NCBI GenBank assembly: GCA_947184155.2 | Contig: CAMXCT020001779.1 | Coordinates: forward strand, 780,956-844,955 | Direction of reading: 5' to 3' | Length of the DNA stretch: 64,000 bases | Source: Cladocopium goreaui | Lineage: Eukaryota > Sar > Dinophyceae > Suessiales > Symbiodiniaceae | Shown here: one piece after another, positions 10,501 to 21,109 of the stretch | Numbering within the stretch: the first letter of the stretch is position 1 | Layout: every line of letters begins with the position of its first letter | The notes under the pieces: generated by a model | What the model was told of the DNA's origin: nothing | Databases searched by the model: none | The model's input: the letters and a program-made list of their open reading frames with translations, nothing else | Program-made: the position numbers and the translations under genes

Positions 10501-13500
10501 TGAAACATTGGTGCCACAGCATGTGAAGTATCCATGACCAGGTACACAAAAAGACATGGACAGCATGTGGAGCAAGAGGGGGCCAACAAGAACTGAGGTT
10601 CACATCGCCATGCTTGGAGAAATGTTTGTTGGGAAGCATACTCCCCATCCAAATGGCTCAGCACTTCCTGAGAGCGCTCCCAACAGTACATGTGGTAGTA
10701 GTCAGACTTCCGTCCAAACGGCAACACCATTTGGCCGGTCATGGGATTTGCTTCCGCATACTTCTCCGCGTGGACTTCGAGCCATGACCGAGCATCCAAG
10801 TAGCGAGGAGCTTTGGCAGAATTGCGAATGGTGGCCCACATGCCCAACTCTTTCTTTGTCAAAGCAGTGACTGCATTCGAACGAGCAGCATCCCTGGCTT
10901 GTTGAATCGTGCCAGCTGGGATCCCAGTCAGGATTTGAAAGGCACGCTGACACACAGTCACTCCCAGGAAGGTGAAACCATTGTTCTCCTGCACATGTTT
11001 GCAAAAAACCCTTCCACTGGTCAAGTGCTACAAGGGAACAGCGCCATTAAGAGGCCAGTTTTCAGGATTCGATTCAAGAGTTCAAAAGAAAAATGATGTT
11101 CCTCCAAAATTGAGAACGAAGCTCTGGTGAGTCTTCCTTATATAATGATATCAAACACTGAAAGCCAGTCGTTTGGCTTTTCATGATATCAAGGTAACCC
11201 TGTGATTGGATACCAATGCAAAATCAGAGAGCAGATGAGATCAGACAAGTCTCTCGCATCAGTCTGTACAGGAATTCCAGGCGTTGTGTTCTGGGTAGCG
11301 ACGCCCAAAGCACTCTGAAATTTTTCACGAGTGCCGGACATGATCGCATCATGTTCAAGCATTCATGCTTAACTTGGCCAGTGTGACATGGCATCTCCAA
11401 CTCTTTGGAGATAATGGGGAGGGATATGTACTGACTCGCTTTGATGACAGATCGAGCGTAGCCAGAACGAGTCATGTGAGCGATGGCAGGAAACTTCCTG
11501 GAGCTCTTGGTCAGCAGATAGTTACAAGACCGCAGAGCAGCCTCTGCTTTCTGGTAGCGCTTCTCCCGGCTCAACTCCTGGGTTCATGTAGATTACTGGA
11601 CTCATGCTGTGCATGACATGGTCACACCTACTGTCTCTTATAATGAAAGGCTCCTCATAAGCATGCTGCTCACGTGTCAGCTGGTAGAATGCAAACTGCC
11701 GGGCTTTAAACATGGCAGCTCCAGGATCCAAAGGGCCCACGCTTGAGATCTTCTCGAAGTTCTCGATCAAAGTTGCCGTTGGTACTGCCCAAGGGTCCCA
11801 TTCCTGCAGGCATTGAATTAAAGTTAACTGGTTTGACACAGAGTCTTCATTCCAGATCTCTGCAATGCGGTCAGTGCATGGATACTCTGCGACGTCTTGA
11901 TCTGGTCCCTCTTGGTCGTCTTCGCAGGAAGGATCCCGCTCCAATCCCCAGAAATGGTAGTCGTTGCTCAAAGCAACCATGATCATCCTCAGGCTATCCA
12001 GGAAACATGTAATAATAGTGAGATGGCTGGACTTAGAATCATGACATGCATGCTGTACTAGGCTTGACATGGCTTGACATGGCTTCATGGATAGACATGT
12101 CTGACTTCAAAATTTAACAGATCTGGCGTTATTAAAAACCTGACAATCATGGCTTGACATGGTTTCACATGATTCCATGGCTTGACATTCATGACGTCAT
12201 GCTCACAAAAAAATATGACAGGCATATGATATGACTTGACATGTTGACAGCTAAGCGATTGATGCAGAGCGACTCAGCATCCTCAAGGCCACAACAGGAA
12301 GCTCCAACAAAAGCAGGGTCGGGCTGGCCATGGATCAAAACACAAATGTCAATGCCAAAAGCGCAGCCAAGACAATGAAGCATGGCTGTGTCTCCCCAAG
12401 TCCCACCCTGTCGCATTCTCTCCAGCCACCTGGCAGGACGAGACAGGGGATACGTATCTAGCCCTAACAGTCCATGTATGTTTACAAACAGTCGATACAG
12501 TGGCACCAGCTTTTAAACCCCTCACCTGGCATATGATTCCCCTGACACAGTCCTTGCTAGGTCACCCACTGTGAAGTTGTCCCACAGAGGTTTGTTGGCA
12601 TTTGCCTCTGCCCAGTCACAAGCTATCTTGCGGATGATTCGGTTCTTGTTCCTTTCCTTCTTGACTAGGGACCATGGCTGTCGTCGAAATGACCTGGGAA
12701 AACATAAAACAGACCAGACTAGTTAGGAAGTCAGTAGTCCCGTCAATGTTAGAATTCAATACTCTGACGACTTATTTCATGAGTCTTCCAAGGTCCTGGC
12801 TCTATGAATTTGGACGCAGAAATTGCAAAAGCACCAAAAAGACAGTCACCATTGGAAACCGTGTCTTTCACATACATGTCATTCAGGTCCGCAAGTTCCA
12901 TGAGGTCATGCGGGCAAGAAATTCCTCCACGACCTTGCCCTTGAGGATGGTCTGGACGCTGATACGTCTCAACCCATGTTGGCGTAATCAATGGCCGGTT
13001 GGCCATCTTTTGGAAGTGATGTATTTTATCACATGATCTACATGTACTATGAATTTGTGGGTAGGGTTTATCCCATGGAGAAAATAAATGTTGTCAGTGT
13101 AGTTCCCCACCATGGTGTATCACATCATATCTTGGGTCCTGTGCCATGTGCTGAAGCATCAGCCGAAGGAAAGCGCCCAATCAGTTTCAAAAACCGTGAT
13201 CATGGGGCATGACACCATGACACCATGACACATCTCAACCCATGCATGGCACGTCATACATGCCAACACATGTCAAAGCATGCCAGCACATGTTACTGCA
13301 TGCCAACACCATGACACATCTCAACCCATGCATGGCACGTCATACATGCCAACTCATGTCAAAGCATGCCAGCAAATGTCACTTCATGCCAACACATGTC
13401 ACCTCATGCCAAATCATGGACATGTCACAACCCATGGATGGCACATCATGAAGCATGAGACAAGAGACAAACATGGCAAAACTACAGCAAGACTATTTTT

Positions 13501-16500
13501 GCTCACGTCTTGCCATTTCACCAATCTCTTTCCTATTGATGCTAGATCCGTCAACTACTGACAGGAAAGCCACACATTGAGCCAAAACTAAGGTCCTCAC
13601 TGGACTCTATCATGACTGGGCCACCTTGCCAAAGGCTTCCAGCAAGCCGGTCGGCTTGACAGGAGGAGAAGGCCCACCACCATTGCTACCAGCTGATTTC
13701 GGCACTGCAGGTGTGCTCGGTGATGGAGACGGGTTCGGGGTCTGCGGCGTGTTCATCACTGCCTTCGGCTGCGGGCTGTTCTTCGGGATGGGTGCTGGCG
13801 CTGGCTTGTTCTGCTTCTCATACTGCACCAGGCTGTCTGGCTTCACCAATTGGGTAATTGGCACCAGGCGCTTCTGCCGAGTCCATCCAATCAGATTCTC
13901 CATCATCCATTTGCAGTGTGCTGCAGTGCGGGCAACCCCGATTCCCCTGCCATTGGAGAGGAGCACTCCGAGGAGCTTTGCACCAGAGCCTGGGGTCATG
14001 TCGATCAAAGTGACACTGCCCGGGCCGCCGAAGACCGCCAAGAACTCCTGCGTCAAAGTCCAATGGTGTTCATGCGGAAAGGCAACCACGTTCTTGTCAT
14101 TCATGTTCAAGTCCATTGCATCGTTTGACCCATGGCAGTCTTCGGAGTCGTCCCGGTCCGGGGTCATATCATTCTCCTCACACATGTGTCAACATAATGT
14201 TATCACCATGACATACCATGACGATGCATGACCATGCATGACCATGCATGACAAGACAATTAAAGAGTTGCACAGGTCTGTTGGAGCTTTAGCTGGATGT
14301 TTTTTAAATATCATGACTTGTTTACCACCAACTTAAGTGCCAACGAAAGTCATAGAGCTTTTCATAGGCCAGTTCGTCCATTTGCTTGAGATCCGAAACA
14401 GGGATCAATCTCACTGGCCACTTGGTGAAATAGGTGTCCCCTCCCTCAAGAAACTGCATGGCACCACAGTGCGCGCTGGAGATGGCAGACACTGAGCAAG
14501 CAACGAAACGATCCTCAATCTTGCTCCCAAATGCCCTCCTCCCACGCTTGAACCTTTGGAGGGAGTCAGTGGCATTCGGTTCGATGGTGGCCACTGTCAA
14601 GGCATGCTTCTTGGCACCCGTCAGTTTGCCAAGCTCATTTTTCACGACGTCCAGGGCCGACTTGGATTTCAGCGTGTCGACCTCATATTAATATTATATG
14701 TCACCATTGCCATGCCATAGTGTCATGTGAGGCCAGGCCATGGACATGTGTATCCTCATGTCATGTTCATGACACAATAATCAGCCTGCTTCCCTTACAT
14801 GCCATTCATGCAGGCCAACCTTGCATGTCATGATCAACAAGGACTTGTCCTGCAACTCCGCGTCACGCTCAGCACGATGAATCTCCTGCCACCAAGACGT
14901 TTGAAAATGGCACCATGTCTGTATTTACGTTGGGTTCACAGTACGCGTGCCATGTTTGGAGTGATGTCATGTTCACATGGAATGCCATGCCATGATATGC
15001 CACGTGATGTTATGTTCACATGGAATGCCATGCCATGATATGCCACGTGATGTCATGTTCACATGGAATGCCATGCCATGATATGCCACGTAATTTCATG
15101 TTCATATGGAATGCCATGCCATGATATACCACGTGATGTCATGTTCACATGGAATGCCATGCCATGATATGCCACGTGATGTCATGTTCACATGGAATGC
15201 CATGCCATGATATGCCACGTAATGTCATGTTCACATGGAATGCCATGCCATGATATGCCACGTAATTTCATGTTCACATGGAATGCCATGCCATGATATG
15301 CCACGTGATGTCATGTTCACATGGAATGCCATGCCATGATATGCCACGTAATGTCATGTTCAATGTTCACATGGAATGCCATGCCATGATATGCCACGTG
15401 ATTTCATGTTCACATGGAATGCCATGCCATGATATACCACGTGATGTCATGTTAACATGGAATGCCAGCCATGCCATGATATATGCCTTGCCAACTTCAA
15501 ATCGTAAAATTGTTGCCATGTCATGGATATGGCATGGCTTTCCAAGTCCCAAGTGAAACCCATCCTGCCTCATAAATGTTCACTGCACGTTCAACCCGGG
15601 TCTTGGAGACTCCAGGACCAGTTCCCCCAAATGGGTTCAACCTGCGTGCCTTGATCTGCTGCCATGCCACAGGGCCATCAAGCCTTAATTTGTGGTCTGT
15701 GGATGCCTGACGCATGGAATAATGCCATGCATGTCTACCATGATTCATGTCAAACATGTCAAGCATGAGACCCAAAAAATCATGATAAACACATGACGGG
15801 GAAAAAAATGGGTCATGTCTGACATGACCGAAAAGCTCTGTAGAGTAGATGCACATCTTTCTCTTGCTCTCCTTTGCCAGGCCCTGCTTTGCGATTTTGC
15901 TTGGCAAGTCGTCGGTCAGGTCGTCGATGACAAAGGCGATCCTGGACATGATGTACTCCTTGATTTGCTGGGTTTCGTTTTCCGCAGAGGCCTTGAGGTA
16001 CTTGTCCAACTCGATCTCATAGTCTGCCTTGTCCTGCACCGTCGATTTGATCACCTCCATGCCGTCAGCATGTGTGATGCGAGCTTCATGGGCATTCTCC
16101 TTGGGGGCGGGGAAGTCCAAGGCATACTTCGCGGAGATGTCACTGATGATGCTCTTCATGTTGTCATCCTGGGACCCAAGGTTCAATGATTTCCCTGCAA
16201 TCGAATCCCCTGACAGCTTGCACAGCGCGATATCATAGGTCCCCCTCATCATTCTCTCCACGAAGGTGACCAAGGGTTTCAGGGACATAAAGCTACTGGC
16301 CTGTGTTTGCTGGTCCTGCTCATTCTCCTCTTCATCTTGCTCTTCAACTCTTTGGCCATCCTTTTCCCCGAGACTGTTCAGACCGAAGGTTCGTGTGTAC
16401 CATGCCAACGTTCCGTGGTCATGCATGTAGCTAGCCATGTTGGGAAACTGGTTACGCAAATGCACCATGTAGTCCCTGCGAACGAGAATGGCCTTCAGAA

Positions 16501-18728
16501 CTTTGGTCACGTCAAACCGAATCGTGCCAGTGCGCACGGGGCCCAACGCTTTTCTGATACCAGAAGCTTTCCTGTAGCACGTCCCAATTTCAACCCATAG
16601 AATCCCATAGAAACCCATTTGTCAAAAGCTTAAGTTTTGGGGGAATGCATGCCAAAATTTTCCATCATCAGGGTCTCGATGACAAAGACCATGTCATCGG
16701 AGTTGAGGCCCAGTGAGAACAGGGAGCGGAGGTTGGCGATTCCGTCAAGGGGACCATCACGCCCAAAGCGGTGGGACATGGTGTTCAATGCCTCCATGAC
16801 AGCTGGAAGCTCCTTCAGGTTTCTGCCCATGTTGGTGTAGCGCTGGCAAGTGCTGAGGTTCCTAAAGCACCAGTCAGAATGCAACCTCCCAAAACCATGA
16901 CAGTTAGTATGTCAACATGAGAGCATGTCAGTATGATGACATGGCATCATGTCAACATGGAGTCATGGCCACATGGCATCATGTCAATGGAGTCATGGCC
17001 ACGTTAAGGCATGTAACATGGAGTCATGGCCACATGGCATCATGTCAATGGAGTCATGGCCACGTTAAGGCATGTAACATGGAGTCATGGCCACATGGCA
17101 TCATGTCAATGGAGTCATGGCCACGTTATGTCGACATGGAGTCATGGCCACATGGCATCATGTCAACATGGAATCATAACAACAACTGGTTGCATGGCAA
17201 CATGGAAACATGGCAACCTGTAACCTGATCAACCATGTCATGGCATGCAATCAGTGACAAATCCATGTCAATCATGTCATGACATGTGAATGGGAAGGCC
17301 AGGGTGCCATCCCCGCATGTAGTTCCCTTTGCTCAACAAGGCCTCGATCGCCTTGTCCTCCGACAGGGCCATTTCGGTCATTGCGCCATCCACCATCTTC
17401 GCTAGGACAAGGCACTTGTCGGCCGCCCCGAGTCCAATGACTTGCCGGTCCCGTTCTTCCTCTTCGACCAGACCTACTAGTAGGTTAGGTAACTAGGAGC
17501 TAAGGTGAGAAACTAGCATGAACCCTGATACCAATAAGTGTTGGAAAACTAATTCAGCCGTGGTGCCGAACTTTGCTAAGTCGAACTGCGAGCCCACGCC
17601 GTAGCTGTAGAATTCCAACACGATGTCTGCAAGCTCTCTTTTCAACCAGTGGCAAATGTCACTGTTGTTCCTGAACCAATAGGCTATCAGAAGCGCAGCT
17701 GCCAACTCGGAATCGCCGTTGAGCCGCTGCAGGTCTTTGATCGTGCCAGTGTCTGAAGCCCACAGATCCGAATTCACCTTCAAGGTGGGAATGATGTGGC
17801 CCAAGTTCCCTGGAACACCGTCCCACTTCATCAAGACAGTCTCGATCCGGCGAGTCTGCCATACGCCCACTGCCCTTTCCTTATCAAGTTATGTCCATGG
17901 TAGGGAGCCTGTGATAAACAAAATCATCAAAAGTCAACATGTGGTACCATAAACCCATATGCGGGGCATGTTGCAAGTCATGGGCATGTTGGACATGTCA
18001 TGGTCAAACTCCCATGTGTCATCAGCATGTTGGACATGTCATGGTCACATTCCTATTTAAACATGACAATTCATGAGCATATTGAACATGTCATTGGCAA
18101 ACTCCCATGTGACACACTTGCAAGGCATGAGCTGGTTAAACTGTTGGTGAATCTCACAAGTGACATGTTGTGGGACATGCTCGGATTTTTCATTTTCAAG
18201 CTGACTTCCAGCAATTTCAAAAAATATTTACTGACAGAATAACAATTTTTGACCAGTGTCACCGAGGGCCAGCATTGCACAAGACCCCCCAGTCTGAACT
18301 CGTGTCTTCTTCGAGACCAAGTCCTTGAGTTCATCCACTGGTCGGACTGGGCACTTTGACCCCAAGGGCTCTCCAAGCCTTCCCTCATCTGAAGCTGTCC
18401 ATGCCTAAAGCAAAACAGGGCCATGTCATGACGTCATGAAATTAGATTTCCGTAACTCATGTTCATGAGCGAACCTATACGTTCTATCACCATGAAGTCA
18501 CATGCATGTCTCATCTTCAAAGACCACCCCATGACAAACATGACATTCATGCATGGCTCCAAGATAAATATGTCAGGATGCGAGGACTTTCTCCATGTAG
18601 GAGTCAAACCCCTCAGTCATGGCTTCCACCAAATGTGCTTTCAAGTCCACATCGGTCTTCGTGGATTTCGCCATCTTTCGTGCTTCTGCCTGTTGCCTTT
18701 GGGCTGCAACAACGGACGCATCAGCCAT
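7290..18728 (-). CDS. Large multi-exon gene: OTU protease domain plus transposase-like domain
   Basis: Inferred gene model of at least 19 exons. It starts at an ATG at 18728-18726 (reading MADASVVAAQRQQAEARK) and ends at the stop at 7290. In order it carries an N-terminal region of unknown function (18.7-14.3 kb), a SAM-methyltransferase-like segment (14.1-13.8 kb), an OTU-type cysteine protease domain (13.0-11.9 kb), a zinc-motif region (11.0-10.25 kb), and a domain with the VGHTH...D...FSRI signature resembling an RNase H-fold transposase family carried in Pfam as a DUF (DUF7869, from memory). Introns are CATG-rich. Single-gene status is inference from strand, spacing and shared intron type; two or more genes are possible. 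Transcript alignment would decide it. The exons are described separately. Confidence 0.5.
7860..8345 (-). CDS. Exon with a barrel-like segment downstream of the transposase-like domain
   Basis: The frame reads CCVGDFVITLNDSKALPFVMG..VVDVDGDSGIVQWWHPGKSKE, a pattern of short beta strands with a conserved-looking WWHPG, as in small SH3/Tudor/BAH-like barrels found behind transposase cores. It ends ALYRAHRLM near 7862, then enters a CATG-rich intron. The exact family is not recognised. Confidence 0.55.
8635..9359 (-). CDS. Transposase-like exon with VGHTH..CDRVFSRI signature
   Basis: The acceptor GGCTGCAG|GAAACTAAAAACAGC gives ETKNSIVYSACVWLLCAL, then VYKLVGHTHSHCDRVFSRI and about 190 further residues. 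In the family I recall, a preceding DN..(E)..KN and a downstream GHTH.d.D..FSR form the RNase H-like acidic core. Here the D of CDRVFSR is kept, and the DN is supplied by the upstream exon (ADNTPK). The long tail (TFTRW-type W/Y positions, KHKFTDEAKAKFSDFLSKLE) is helical. No stop interrupts the exon. Confidence 0.65.
9477..9712 (-). CDS. Transposase-like exon supplying the second acidic residue
   Basis: The acceptor CCATCCCAG|GCGTTC opens the exon. The coding frame includes SLYEGDSKHGANMQGSLLF and VPEALTISADNTPK and joins in phase to ETKN of the next exon (NTPK|ETKN). The donor side reads CCCAAG|GACTAG, which is non-canonical (GA) as is common in dinoflagellates. A stop lies just beyond the donor, supporting a real exon end. 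Confidence 0.6.
9725..10035. repeat. Tandem CATG repeat, unit built from CATGCACTTGCTCCATGACAA
   Basis: Alternating words such as TGCACTTGCTCCATGACAAC and ATGCATGCACATGTCCCATG repeat about ten times within an intron. Open frames across it are a by-product of the repeat length, not genes. Confidence 0.75.
10250..11020 (-). CDS. Two exons preceding the transposase-like core (zinc-motif region)
   Basis: The first exon (about 10580-11020) reads FLGVTVCQRAFQILTGIPAG..., then FGRKSDYYHMYCW and TFLQAWRCEP. In the remembered family, a conserved Cys-rich start (VCRKAF-like) and a 'rvW' segment sit in the same order before the nuclease core. The second (about 10250-10480) contains FVACQVCKFLQGM and a helix LGRHYAFQASQRLADERLM. 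Between them lies a short CATG-bearing stretch that happens to stay in frame, so it could be retained. Confidence 0.55.
11224..11573 (-). CDS. Helical exon between OTU and transposase-like parts
   Basis: The acceptor AACCCAG|GAGTTGAGC starts ELSREKRYQKAEAALRSCNY..., followed by KFPAIAHMTRSGYARSVIKAS and CPALVKNFRVLWASLPRTQR. The preceding intron is only about 50 bases (11574-11624) and carries CATG words. No family recognised. Confidence 0.55.
11625..13000 (-). CDS. OTU-type cysteine protease domain over four exons
   Basis: Exons at about 12760-13000, 12545-12695, 12250-12475 and 11625-11985. The first has KDTVSNGDCLFGAFAIS, the OTU catalytic Cys box (GDCLF). The second has KIACDWAEANANKPLWDNFT. 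The third has RMRQGGTWGDTAMLHCLG followed by a strand FGIDICVLI, which is the OTU W-G strand/helix pattern. The fourth begins VALSNDYHFWGLE, which carries the catalytic His. The Cys and His of the catalytic pair are both intact. OTU proteases remove ubiquitin or similar modifiers and also occur as passengers in eukaryotic transposons. Here the domain sits directly upstream of transposase-like exons. Confidence 0.72.
13200..13460. repeat. CATG tandem repeat (ACATGTCAAAGCATGCCAGC-type unit)
   Basis: Two ~95-base higher-order copies begin ATGACACATCTCAACCCATG (about 13222 and 13311). Each is built of CATGCCA/CATGTCA words. Intronic or spacer sequence, no coding signal. Confidence 0.6.
13613..14165 (-). 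CDS. Exon: SAM-methyltransferase-like segment plus Pro-rich tail
   Basis: The frame holds a strand-loop segment SVTLIDMTPGSGAKLLGVLL followed by GRGIGVARTAAHCKWMMENL. This resembles motif I and the following helix of the MTases common in dinoflagellate multi-domain proteins (TPGxG in place of DxFxGxG). No DPPY or NPPF catalytic motif is visible, so enzymatic activity is unproven. A Pro/Ser/Asn linker (PAPAPIPKNSPQPKAV...) and a GLLEAFGKV end follow. The stop is at 13610-13612, so this may be the end of one gene, with the OTU part beginning another. Confidence 0.5.
14335..14895 (-). CDS. Two exons, unrecognised
   Basis: The main exon (14335-14692) reads EVDTLKSKSALDVVKNELGK..., then RGRRAFGSKIEDRFVACSV and YEKLYDFRWHLSW. 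A small upstream exon (about 14822-14895) reads WQEIHRAERDAELQDKSLL. Both are clean frames bounded by CATG-rich introns. The family is unknown. Confidence 0.5.
14960..15480. repeat. 43-bp CATG tandem array, about 12 copies
   Basis: The unit is CATGGAATGCCATGCCATGA followed by TATGCCACGTGATGTCATGTTCA. Copies differ at a few positions (GTGATG/GTAATG/GTAATT). The repeat is within one intron, between exons at 14895 and 15545. Confidence 0.85.
15545..16860 (-). CDS. Three exons of the N-terminal half, unrecognised
   Basis: Exons at about 16640-16860 (MEALNTMSHRFGRDG, NSDDMVFVIETLMM), 15835-16590 (long, about 250 residues: FDVTKVLKAILVRRDYM, an acidic/Gln run EEQDEEENEQDQQTQ, LDFPAPKENAHEARITHADG, IAFVIDDLTDDLPSK) and 15545-15710 (LRLDGPVAWQQIKARRLNPF). 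The largest exon is one of the best-supported in the window because it stays open for 250 codons with balanced composition. The function is unknown. Confidence 0.6.
16915..17175. repeat. 61-bp CATG tandem array
   Basis: The unit begins CATGGAGTCATGGCCACATG and includes GCATCATGTCAATGGAGTC and CACGTTAAGGCATGTAA. About three and a half copies lie in one intron, each copy nearly identical. Confidence 0.75.
17300..17868 (-). CDS. Two exons, unrecognised
   Basis: Exon 17515-17868 reads TVLMKWDGVPGNLGHIIPT, DSELAAALLIAYWFRNN and WLKRELADIVLEFYSYG. Exon 17300-17475 reads ERDRQVIGLGAADKCLVLAK and EMALSEDKAIEALLSKGNYM. Both show strong codon-level protein character. No family recognised. Confidence 0.55.
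18252..18728 (-). CDS. First two exons and start codon of the OTU/transposase-like gene
   Basis: The ATG at 18728 begins MADASVVAAQRQQAEARKMA, continues KTDVDLKAHLVEAMTEGFD and ends near 18576, where a stop follows the donor. The second exon (18252-18405) reads ASDEGRLGEPLGSKCPVRPV and DELKDLVSKKTRVQTGGS. The start is chosen because an in-frame stop lies a few codons upstream and the first ~50 residues form a typical soluble helix. The 58-bp palindromic array lies immediately upstream (18.8-19.7 kb). Confidence 0.55.
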
Positions 18729-18818
18729 AGCCCTGAGTCAGACGAGGTCAGCAGGTCAGAATCCTGAAATCGAATTGAAATTTTGAGCCTTACAAGCTGC
18801 ATCAGTGATGCCAGCGTG

Positions 18819-19010
18819 CAAGCCAAGTGACAAAACGTCACTTGGCTCGTACGCCCGTACCTGGGTACGGGCGTACATGCGGGGGGGGTTGGTATGTGAC
18901 AGGTATGGGTTTTAGAGGGGCGTCACATAGAAAAATGCCCGCTTGCACACTCGTACCTGGGTACGGGCGTACAAGCCAAGTGACAAAACGTCACTTGGCT
19001 TGCACGCCAA
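18819..19010. repeat. Perfect inverted repeats flanking a GTAC palindrome
   Basis: AAGCCAAGTGAC-AAAAC-GTCACTTGGCTT is a perfect 12-bp stem with a 5-base loop. It occurs twice, at about 18820 (last base of the arm changed by the junction) and about 18973. GTACGCCCGTACC-TG-GGTACGGGCGTAC (about 18850) is a perfect 13-bp inverted repeat. These share the core GTACCTGGGTACGG with the array that follows, so they look like the founder or terminal part of that array. Confidence 0.75.
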
Positions 19011-19040
19011 AATCAATGAGGTATGTTGCACAGCAAAAAG

Positions 19041-19693
19041 TTGACCATCGCGTCTCGTACCTGGGTACGGCCGTACAAAGCCTGTGACAAATCCTAAGTT
19101 GACCATCGCGTCTCGTACCTGGGTACGGCCGTACAAAGCCTGTGACAAATCCTAAGTTGACCATCGCGTCTCGTACCTGGGTACGGCCGTACAAAGCCTG
19201 TGACAAATCCTAAGTTGACCATCGCGTCTCGTACCTGGGTACGGCCGTACAAAGCCTGTGACAAATCCTAAGTTGACCATCGCGTCTCGTACCTGGGTAC
19301 GGCCGTACAAAGCCTGTGACAAATCCTAAGTTGACCATCGCGTCTCGTACCTGGGTACGGCCGTACAAAGCCTGTGACAAATCCTAAGTTGACCATCGCG
19401 TCTCGTACCTGGGTACGGCCGTACAAAGCCTGTGACAAATCCTAAGTTGACCATCGCGTCTCGTACCTGGGTACGGCCGTACAAAGCCTGTGACAAATCC
19501 TAAGTTGACCATCGCGTCTCGTACCTGGGTACGGCCGTACAAAGCCTGTGACAAATCCTAAGTTGACCATCGCGTCCCGTACCTGGGTACGGCCGTACAA
19601 AGCCTGTGACAAATCCTAAGTTGACCATCGCGTCTCGTACCTGGGTACGGCCGTACAAAGCCTGTGACAAATCCTAAGTTGACCATCGCGTCT
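19041..19693. repeat. 58-bp tandem array, 11 full copies plus a partial
   Basis: The unit begins TTGACCATCGCGTCTCGTAC and continues CTGGGTACGGCCGTACAAAG then CCTGTGACAAATCCTAAG. Copies start at 19041, 19099, 19157 and so on to 19679. They are almost identical (one CGTCCCG variant at about 19574). Every unit carries GTACGGCCGTAC, a perfect 12-bp palindrome, preceded by GTACCTGGGTAC, nearly palindromic. The array is GC-richer than its surroundings and contains no CATG, unlike all neighbouring non-coding DNA. Confidence 0.9.
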
Positions 19694-20271
19694 AGTTGCT
19701 AGATTTAAAATGAAGTGGCTCAAAAACATCGAAAAATGATGAAAAAAACCCTCTCCCCCCAGGGAAGTCTTTTTTTTGTGTTTTTGGGCATTTTGGTTCG
19801 CGGAAGCTGTTTGGAATCTTGGCACGTCTAGTATCTATCTAGGCAAGCATGTGCAAAGCCTGTGACAAATCCTTTTGTTTGAGTAATAGTAATGAGCATT
19901 ACCTCCATCACCCAGGTTTGAGCGTGCAAGCGAATCCAACATTATCTCCGAAAAGAAATTGTTTGGGGCAGGGTTCAACTATGCAAGGCAAATGAGACAA
20001 GGACAACGTAAACTTTGAAGTACGACCATGTTTGCATAACATATCAAGTAACATGTTAGCTGAAGAATGTGCCATGTCAACATGACAAGACTTGCAAAAC
20101 ATGGAGAACATGCCATGTCAACATGAAATGACTCGTAAAGCACTTTTAACCATTCGCTCTTTGCCATGAGTCCGTGTTCCTCAAGTAAAGCAACTAGGCC
20201 AACGAAAGGTGATTTGTCCCTTCATTGGAAAATTAATTTCCGCATTAATCATGTGCCTAAATACTACATTT

Positions 20272-20545
20272 TCATTGTTTTTCAGGTTCCACTCTCTTTG
20301 GGCTAGAACTCCCAGAAGGCTCAGACGCGGAAGGATTCTCAACAGGCCCTTCACCCGCAGGTTCAATCTCGACCACCAAGATAGGCTCGGGACTTTCCTC
20401 ACCAACCCAGATCAAGCACTGGGTGTCGGATGTTTCATCCAGTACCCACCTGGGGTCATCACGTACTTCCCACATCTCTTCGGGGTCCACAATCATTCTG
20501 CGTCGCTTTGGGGGTGGAACGCTATTCGTCATGACTAACAATGGG
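20272..20545 (-). CDS. Single-exon frame, possible last exon of the methyltransferase gene
   Basis: An ATG at 20532 gives MTNSVPPPKRRRMIVDPEEM, followed by WVLDETSDTQCLIWVGEESP and a Ser/Pro/Glu-rich end. The stop is at 20272. The basic PPKRRR is nuclear-signal-like. It lies 560 bp downstream of the last methyltransferase motif exon and may be its C-terminal exon or a short independent gene. Confidence 0.45.
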
Positions 20546-20649
20546 AGCCACACCAAAGTAGCTGTTCTTTATTCTTATTCTGAGCCTGAAGTCACAAGTG
20601 GCGAAGATAGTTTAGACATGACAACATGTGGAGACATGGCAAATCACGA

Positions 20650-20945
20650 ACATGAGGATGACATGTGATGACATGATGCGATGACATGACATGTCATGAC
20701 ACAAGATTTCATGCTGACATGACATGTCATGACATGGCATGACATGGCATGACACAAGATTTCATGCTGACATGACATGTCATGACATGGCATGACATGG
20801 CATGACATGGCATGACATGGCATGAAATGGCATGACATGGCATGACATTGCATGACATGGCATGACATTGCATGACATGGCATGACACAAGATTTCATGC
20901 TGACATGACAAGGTGACATGACATGTCATGACATTTCATGATACA
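20650..20945. repeat. CATGACATGG decamer array
   Basis: Runs of CATGACATGG/CATGACATTG alternate with three copies of a block ending CACAAGATTTCATGCTGACA. The unit is 10 bp within an ~60-bp higher-order period in part of the array. No coding signal. Confidence 0.8.
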
Positions 20946-21109
20946 ATGGGATGACATATCATCATGATGTGGCAACATGTTCAAATGCAAGCATGCCACC
21001 ATGGGATACAACAGAAACACAACATGACTAGAACACTGCCGGTTTTCCACGCTGGAGTTGGCACGTTCAGTGATCAAAATCAGATGACGCATGTGCATGC
21101 TTCTGGTCA

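Noticed and set aside
11551..11595. tRNA-like phrase (GGCTCAACTCCTGGGTTCATG)
   Set aside because: It lies inside an exon/intron border region. No acceptor stem or anticodon arm can be folded around it.
18071..18424. 117-codon minus-strand frame as an exon
   Set aside because: A different frame of the same stretch (ASDEGRLGEPLGSKCPV) has better protein character and joins the start exon; the longer one is a shadow.
19041..19693. Regular palindromic array as a CRISPR
   Set aside because: The whole 58-bp unit repeats with no variable spacers, no cas-like genes, and the setting is eukaryotic.
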